This document shows positions 59,748 through 64,000 of a stretch of 64,000 nucleotides of DNA, in pieces; the stretch's first letter is position 1; every line of letters begins with the position of its first letter. Source of the stretch: Arthrobacter sp. ISL-85 (GTDB lineage Bacteria; Actinomycetota; Actinomycetes; Actinomycetales; Micrococcaceae); assembly GCF_018613675.1 (NCBI RefSeq), contig NZ_JAGGPQ010000002.1:1-64000 (forward strand), in the 5' to 3' direction. Made by a program: the position numbers and the translations under genes. The notes under the pieces were generated by a model that did no database searches, was not told where the DNA came from, and worked only from the letters and a program-made list of their open reading frames with translations.

Positions 59748-59978
59748 TTAAGAGGCGATACGGCCGATAGGCAGTTCCTCCTGGCCGCTAACGAATGTCA
59801 TGTCGATAGCGGCGAGCTTTTCAGCAACGGCGTGTGCGATGAACTCACTAGCCGACTGCCCTTGGTGATCTGCAACAGCGAACAACTTTTCTGCGTCTGC
59901 AACGGGGAGCCGGGTAGTCAGAACATGACGGTCCCCTTTTGAAGGGCGTCCTCCGCGTGCGCGTTTCTGAATTGCCAT
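59748..59978 (-). CDS. Small CopG/RHH-like plasmid protein
   Basis: 76 aa. It starts MAIQKRARGGRPSKGDRHVL and continues with the strand TTRLPVADAEKLFAVADHQG then a helix SASEFIAHAVAEKLAAI, a typical ribbon-helix-helix protein. GAGGGAC precedes the ATG at 59978, chosen over an upstream in-frame start. It lies upstream of rep in the same direction and may control replication or copy number. Confidence 0.75.
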   Translation of the reverse strand: MAIQKRARGGRPSKGDRHVLTTRLPVADAEKLFAVADHQGQSASEFIAHAVAEKLAAIDMTFVSGQEELPIGRIAS

Positions 59979-60046
59979 GTCCCTCACGTTAGTTTCTGAA
60001 ACGCTGGGGACTGGACATAAAGTACGGCGTGTCGGCTTCATCTCTT

Positions 60047-61486
60047 TTAGAAGCCTTTTACGACGGCGGCGGCTGCGGCGAGCCAGGCTCGTTGGGTTGC
60101 GGGCTGGAGTGCGTCGTAGCGGATGGGGCCGTTGACCAGGGCGGGGTCGTAGGGGATGCGGACGACAGCGCGCACGTGCGGGGTGAAGCCGTCTGCAATC
60201 CTGCGGGCTTCGTCTTTGGCGCGTTTGAGCGCGTCGCCGCTCATGCTCCGCTTGGCGTCGGTGGATTCGGAGACGATGACGACGGCGTTCCGTGCTAGTT
60301 CGGCGTCGTGCCCGCCACGGGATTCGAGGGTTTGGAGGGTCAGGCGTGCGGCTTCTGCGCGGTCTTCGATCGCGGTGACTGGGACGACCAGCTGGTTGGT
60401 GTGGTGAATCATGCGGCGCCAGTTGGCCGCCCGGGCGGTGTTGCCTGAGTCCATGACGATGAGCCGGTAGTAGCGGGTGAGTACTTGGTGGGCGATATCC
60501 ACTTCCTCGGCGGTGACTTCGTGGTCACCCTCGTCGTTTTCGTCTGAGCGAAGGACATCGAACTTGTCCGAGGTCTGGTGGTGGACGAACTGGGCGATCT
60601 CTGCAGCCTGAGCGCTGGGGGAGAGCAGTGCCTGGGATGAGTCGATAAGATCCAGGACGCTGTTGTCATGGCCGCCCTTCTCAGTACGCCAACCGAGAGT
60701 GCCCTGGGATTCGTTGTTGTCCCAAGCGACGGTCGCTGCGCCGCTGTAGCGGGCGAGGATGGCCGAGAGCATGACGACGGTGGGCGTCTTGTTCGCCCCT
60801 CCCTTGCGGTTGACGACAGCCACGGTGCGGGGCCCGGGCCAGTGCTGGCTGACGATGCGGATGTCTTCTCGTTCGGCGAGCTCTTCGGCAGATGGGTCCA
60901 TGCGGAAGCCGATGCGGCTCAGGGCACCGCGCCAGCCGCGCGTGGCCGGCTGGAGAACGGGGGCGCTGATGAGGAACGAGGTGTCTTTGAGGCTGCGCCG
61001 GGTGGCCGGTTCCGCAGCGGCCGACTCAGTAGCCTGCGCGGGTTGCTGTGCCTGGGTAGCGGCTGCACCGAAAGTCACCGGCACAGCACCGGCGGGATGA
61101 GCCGGCACTTCTTCGGACGGAGTGGCAACAGGAACCATCGCAGGGGCGGCCGCGGCCAGGGCGCTGGCCGCGGCCGCCGGTGCGACCTTAGCGGGCAAGG
61201 TGTCCTCCCGTCGGGAGGCGGTCTTGGTCGGCCCGGCCTCGCTGACGACACCTTCGGGGGAGACGATGATGTGGCCTTGTCCGTCCGGGTCGGTGGTGCT
61301 GACCTGGACAGGTCGGCCGAGCTGGGCAGCGGTCTCGGTGATGAGGAGCAGCGCCTGGCTCAGGACGGCGGCTTCGTCATTGGCCTCGATCGCGTGGGAG
61401 GTCCCGTTGATGGTGACTTCACCGGTGCCGTTGGTGCGGAGAACGGCGTTGATCTTGGGGAAGTCGAGTGCTTGGGTTTCCATCAT
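60047..61486 (-). CDS. ParA/MinD-like ATPase with atypical P-loop
   Basis: 479 aa. The first 90 residues form a small beta-rich domain; a disordered Ala/Pro/Thr-rich linker follows to about residue 175. The ATPase domain has VVNRKGGANKTPTVVML, where the P-loop reads KGGANKTPT instead of KGGVGKTT. Then WDNNESQGTLGWR, VMDSGNTARAANWRR (Walker B-like) and VVPVTAIEDRAEAA. Proteins of this type are common in actinobacterial conjugation blocks. The companion genes downstream in transcription lie at the right edge, suggesting a transfer region. Confidence 0.82.
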   Translation of the reverse strand: MMETQALDFPKINAVLRTNGTGEVTINGTSHAIEANDEAAVLSQALLLITETAAQLGRPVQVSTTDPDGQGHIIVSPEGVVSEAGPTKTASRREDTLPAKVAPAAAASALAAAAPAMVPVATPSEEVPAHPAGAVPVTFGAAATQAQQPAQATESAAAEPATRRSLKDTSFLISAPVLQPATRGWRGALSRIGFRMDPSAEELAEREDIRIVSQHWPGPRTVAVVNRKGGANKTPTVVMLSAILARYSGAATVAWDNNESQGTLGWRTEKGGHDNSVLDLIDSSQALLSPSAQAAEIAQFVHHQTSDKFDVLRSDENDEGDHEVTAEEVDIAHQVLTRYYRLIVMDSGNTARAANWRRMIHHTNQLVVPVTAIEDRAEAARLTLQTLESRGGHDAELARNAVVIVSESTDAKRSMSGDALKRAKDEARRIADGFTPHVRAVVRIPYDPALVNGPIRYDALQPATQRAWLAAAAAVVKGF

Positions 61487-61492
61487 CTGTCC

Positions 61493-62008
61493 TTACTTTG
61501 TGCCGTTCGGGGGTGTGAATCGGTTGACCTGCCAGGGCTTGTCGGCGGCGCTGCGGAGCAGCTGCAAGTCGTAGTCGCCGGCGTCGGTGGGGAACACGAC
61601 ATGGCAGCCGAAGCCGTTGTTCTCATCGATCTTCAGTTGGCCGGGTCCGGTGACCTTTGTGGCCGGGATGTTGGCGGGGTCGACGTATTGGTAGTCGGCG
61701 GCGGCTTGGGCGGTGAGGACCTGGCCGAGGTCCTGGATCCATTCCTTGTCCGTGACGGCGGGGCGGGCGTAGAGCGTCATGGCCTTGGTCGCGGTGTCCA
61801 GCCCGGTTGTTTTGCTTGCCTCGTCCCAGGCGATGCCCAAGGTGGCCGGGGCGAGGCCGCCGGGGGCTTGGGGTTTGCCGCCTGCGCTGAGCGTGGCCGC
61901 TGCGGTGGTGGACGTGCCGGGTGCCGGTTCCGCAGGCGTGATGCTGGCCGCCGGCGCGCACGCGGTGCACAGGAGTAGGGCTGTGAGGGCTGTTAGGGTG
62001 CGTTTCAT
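61493..62008 (-). CDS. Putative lipoprotein of the transfer region
   Basis: 171 aa. Signal MKRTLTALTALLLCTAC gives a lipobox with Cys17 (LCTAC), then a Thr/Ala/Pro linker. The mature domain (KAMTLYARPAVTDKEWIQDL, DYQYVDPANIPATKV, CHVVFPTDAG) looks like a small compact fold of unknown function. GGAGG precedes the ATG. It overlaps the CHAP gene by 4 bases, so both are co-translated. Confidence 0.8.
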   Translation of the reverse strand: MKRTLTALTALLLCTACAPAASITPAEPAPGTSTTAAATLSAGGKPQAPGGLAPATLGIAWDEASKTTGLDTATKAMTLYARPAVTDKEWIQDLGQVLTAQAAADYQYVDPANIPATKVTGPGQLKIDENNGFGCHVVFPTDAGDYDLQLLRSAADKPWQVNRFTPPNGTK

Positions 62009-63087
62009 GGTTCCTCCGGTGTGTTGCTGCCGGGCAGGTAGAGAAAGGCACTCGGTGTGCCGTTGTGGACAGTGCGGGTGTAGTAGGTGTGGTCGTTCGG
62101 GGCGGGGTTGCCGTTGTAGCCCTCTTCGAGGAAGCTGCCGTCGCCGTTGACGGCTTTGACGATTCCGACGTGGCCATAGGTGCCGTCGGCGCCGCCCGTA
62201 CCGGGGGAGTACCAGACGACAGCGCCAACACGTGGCGTGGTGCCGGTGGGCCAGCCTTTGGCGTCCCAGCCGTCCTTCCACGTCAGGGCAGACCCGAGGA
62301 GGGCACCGTCGGGCCGGAAGGTGCCGTTCAGGACCTTGTAGGGGGCGGCGGTGCTGCCGAGCTGCTGGTTGACGCGCCAGAGGGCGAAGTCAACGCACTC
62401 ACGGTTGAACATGCCCAGGGGAGAGGGCTGGTACACCTGGGATGCGCGCCACGGCAGGTCATCGCCTTTTCCGGATTCCCCGGGGATGCCGCAGGAACTT
62501 GTCCCTCCGGTATCGGTGATCTTGGTGTCGCCCAGGGCCGCCACGACTTCCACGGCTGCAGGCCAATAGGTCTGGTAGTGGAACGGGTCGGCGTTGCGTT
62601 GGACCCTGTGCGCGGCAGTGGTGGGTTCGAGCTGTTCCCAGCCGCTGATCTTCTTCAGGGCGGTGAAGAAGTTAGTGGCGGAGACCGTGGGGTTCATGCG
62701 GTCTTGGTAGGTTCCCCAGGCGCTGTTGTCGCGCTGTTGGAAAAGGCCGCGGGAGTCCGGGCCGGGACCATCACCGTGGTCTATGACGCGCAGGCCGGAC
62801 TCTCCCATGGCGGTCATGACGCCTATGGTCTGGGCCCTGGCCGATAGGCCCATGGCTTTGCCGGCGTTGATGATCAGGGCGGCATTGCGCAGCTGTTCGC
62901 CTTGGTAGCCGGCGATGGCGACCTTGGGCAGCTGGTCCTCGTCAGCGCTGACGCTGCCGCCGGTGGGTGAACAGACGTCGGCATCCGCTTGGGAGCCTCC
63001 GCCGAACAGGATGATGGAGAGCACCAGCCCGATGGGTGCGAGGACGGCACCAGCGGCCAGCACAGGCCCGCTCGTTCGTGCTTGCAT
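62005..63087 (-). CDS. Membrane-anchored CHAP-domain peptidoglycan hydrolase
   Basis: 360 aa. One N-terminal membrane helix (GAVLAPIGLVLSIILFGG) is followed by a lysozyme-like/transglycosylase region (TAMGESGLRVIDHGDGPGPD, SRGLFQQRD), then a CHAP domain with Cys in FNRECVDFALWR and His in YGHVGIVKAV. Such VirB1-like enzymes open the cell wall for conjugation machines. Position next to the ParA-like ATPase supports a transfer role. Confidence 0.88.
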   Translation of the reverse strand: MQARTSGPVLAAGAVLAPIGLVLSIILFGGGSQADADVCSPTGGSVSADEDQLPKVAIAGYQGEQLRNAALIINAGKAMGLSARAQTIGVMTAMGESGLRVIDHGDGPGPDSRGLFQQRDNSAWGTYQDRMNPTVSATNFFTALKKISGWEQLEPTTAAHRVQRNADPFHYQTYWPAAVEVVAALGDTKITDTGGTSSCGIPGESGKGDDLPWRASQVYQPSPLGMFNRECVDFALWRVNQQLGSTAAPYKVLNGTFRPDGALLGSALTWKDGWDAKGWPTGTTPRVGAVVWYSPGTGGADGTYGHVGIVKAVNGDGSFLEEGYNGNPAPNDHTYYTRTVHNGTPSAFLYLPGSNTPEEP

Positions 63088-63117
63088 GTGTCCCCCTCAC
63101 ATCTGTCCTGCTGCGCC

Positions 63118-63387
63118 TTACGGCTGGTCCTCGTTCACTTCCGGTGTCTGGCCCTTCCTGAGGGTGTTCCGGTTCTCCCAGACCCAGTCTTTGACTTGAT
63201 CTCTGGCGATTAACCATGTCTTCTCGACTTGGTAGGCAGGAATCACTCCGGTTTGGAGCCAGCGGTACACGGTGTTCCGGGACAGCCCGAAAATTTCTTC
63301 GAGGTCCTGAGGCGTAAGACGCTCCGGGTACTTGGCGAAGAGTGCTTCCAGGTACTTGGGGTCCACGATCAGTCCGTCGCACCGCAT
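63118..63387 (-). CDS. Excisionase-like helix-turn-helix protein
   Basis: 89 aa. The winged helix ERLTPQDLEEIFGLSRNTVY, RWLQTGVIPAYQVEKTW and LIARDQVKDWVW is the classic MerR/excisionase form. The start is ambiguous: ATG at 63387 or GTG at 63405. It is divergent from the open gene at 63531 and separated from it by three direct repeats, which could be its operators. Confidence 0.78.
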   Translation of the reverse strand: MRCDGLIVDPKYLEALFAKYPERLTPQDLEEIFGLSRNTVYRWLQTGVIPAYQVEKTWLIARDQVKDWVWENRNTLRKGQTPEVNEDQP

Positions 63388-63421
63388 AGAGCCATCGTAG
63401 ACCACAAATTGGTACTGTGAT

Positions 63422-63450
63422 GTACTGAAAGTGACTGAAAGGTACTAAAG
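63422..63450. repeat. Three tandem ~10-bp repeats in divergent promoter
   Basis: GTACTGAAAG, TGACTGAAAG and GTACTAAAG follow one another from 63422 to 63450, with a partial GGTACTG at 63411. They lie between the excisionase-like gene and the gene at 63531 and are likely regulator-binding sites. Confidence 0.5.
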
Positions 63451-63530
63451 CTGTTGCTGGGGGTCACTTTTGGCCTTTCGTGTCGGATGGTACCGATACG
63501 ATCTTTGCGGACATTACAGGGGGATGTGAA

Positions 63531-64000
63531 ATGCCGGTCTCAAAGAATCGCTGGGTGACCTTTGGCGCAGAAACCATTGATGAACCTGTTCCAGTGGACC
63601 AGGAACAGCCTTGTTTCATTCCTACGGGGGCTACGAGGCCGCAGCTGAGCGTGCCGCAGCCGGACCTCGCGGACCGGCTTCCCCGAAGGAACGCATCCGG
63701 GAGGGAACCGGCTTTCTGGTGGCTTGGCGTCCACGGCGGTGCGGGTGAAACGTCACTTGCACGCCTGGACAAGAACACCAGGGCCGCCGAACATCACTGG
63801 CCTTTGACGGCAACCGGAGCCGCTGTGGTCCTGGTGGCCCGTTCCAATATCCCGGGCCTGCGTGCGGCCAGGCTGGCGGCAACTGAATGGGCGTCGGGTT
63901 CCCTTCCCGGGATCCAGGTCGCAGGCCTGGTGGTCATGGCCGACACTCCCGGCCGGCTCCCTAAAGAGATCCGCGACTATACCCGCGTCGTTGCTGGGGG
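63531..64000 (+). CDS. ATPase-like conjugation-region protein, incomplete at right edge
   Basis: Open frame from ATG 63531 (GGGGGATG upstream) to the window end, 156 codons seen. After a Pro-rich N-terminus it reads FWWLGVHGGAGETSLARLD, a P-loop-like segment (GVHGGAGETSL) similar to ParA but with Glu-Thr-Ser, then AAVVLVARSNIPGLRAARLA and VVMADTPGRLPKE. It resembles the small GTPase/ParA-like proteins found beside transfer genes. The 3' part lies outside. Confidence 0.65.
   Translation, partial: MPVSKNRWVTFGAETIDEPVPVDQEQPCFIPTGATRPQLSVPQPDLADRLPRRNASGREPAFWWLGVHGGAGETSLARLDKNTRAAEHHWPLTATGAAVVLVARSNIPGLRAARLAATEWASGSLPGIQVAGLVVMADTPGRLPKEIRDYTRVVAG

Noticed and set aside
60668..61978. 436-codon plus-strand frame opposite the ParA-like ATPase
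   Set aside because: Repetitive Gly/Gly-Asp composition and complete overlap with a motif-bearing gene.

Overview
This window looks like part of a large, mosaic plasmid, or a plasmid-derived chromosomal island, from a high-GC actinobacterium of the Arthrobacter group (Micrococcaceae). The sequence-based reasons are high GC coding DNA with GTG and TTG starts, long GC-rich antisense open frames, actinobacterial protein families (NIPSNAP, DUF6504-like and IclR proteins, MHS transporters) and a plasmid backbone: relaxase with MobC, ParB, a small ParA with a ribbon-helix-helix partner, a primase-polymerase type Rep, an atypical ParA-like ATPase, a CHAP-domain hydrolase and a second open ATPase-like gene running off the right edge. 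The genus is an inference; no rRNA gene is present.

Left part (1-17 kb) is metabolic cargo. It holds a sugar ABC importer (58-3152) with a clear promoter and LacI-type operators. Next is a TetR-controlled divergent locus (4692-9909): a dehydrogenase and its TetR on one side, and two YjbR/MmcQ proteins, the replication-repair ATPase RarA and a carboxylesterase on the other. Transposon and isomerase debris follows (10.2-11.8 kb), then a catabolic cluster (11917-17038) with an SDR dehydrogenase, IclR regulator, carboxymuconolactone decarboxylase-like protein, NIPSNAP protein, TIM-barrel isomerase and MHS symporter.

The middle (17-41 kb) carries plasmid maintenance, mobilisation and defence. It has an AbiEi/AbiEii type IV toxin-antitoxin pair, relaxase/MobC with a probable oriT, ParB, an IS110 transposase, an ATP-dependent DNA ligase, a YedK/HMCES protein, an SOS-box cassette, and a defence-like block: an uncharacterised RNase H-like small protein coupled to a Ser/Thr kinase, next to a complete type III restriction-modification pair and a serine recombinase.

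From 41 to 50 kb lies a catabolic-transport cassette (IclR, HMG-CoA-lyase-like enzyme, CaiB-type CoA transferase, SMP-30 lactonase, polar amino-acid type ABC importer, resolvase). It is bracketed by two diverged, inverted copies of a ~75 bp repeat that resembles a Tn3-family end.

The most interesting region is 50.6-54.6 kb: a 27-codon Cys-containing ORF, a ribbon-helix-helix-like gene, then four tightly coupled genes encoding a D-Ala-D-Ala-ligase-like ATP-grasp enzyme, a serine-racemase/dehydratase-like PLP enzyme, a C39-like cysteine peptidase and a VanX-like D,D-dipeptidase. Together they look like a self-contained D-amino-acid dipeptide system, analogous to but not built like known Van clusters.

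The right part (54.7-64 kb) is the replication/partition core. ParA and its partner, the Rep gene and three clusters of 11-bp TAGCA iterons are split by an IS110-family insertion, and the start of a conjugation-type gene block follows.
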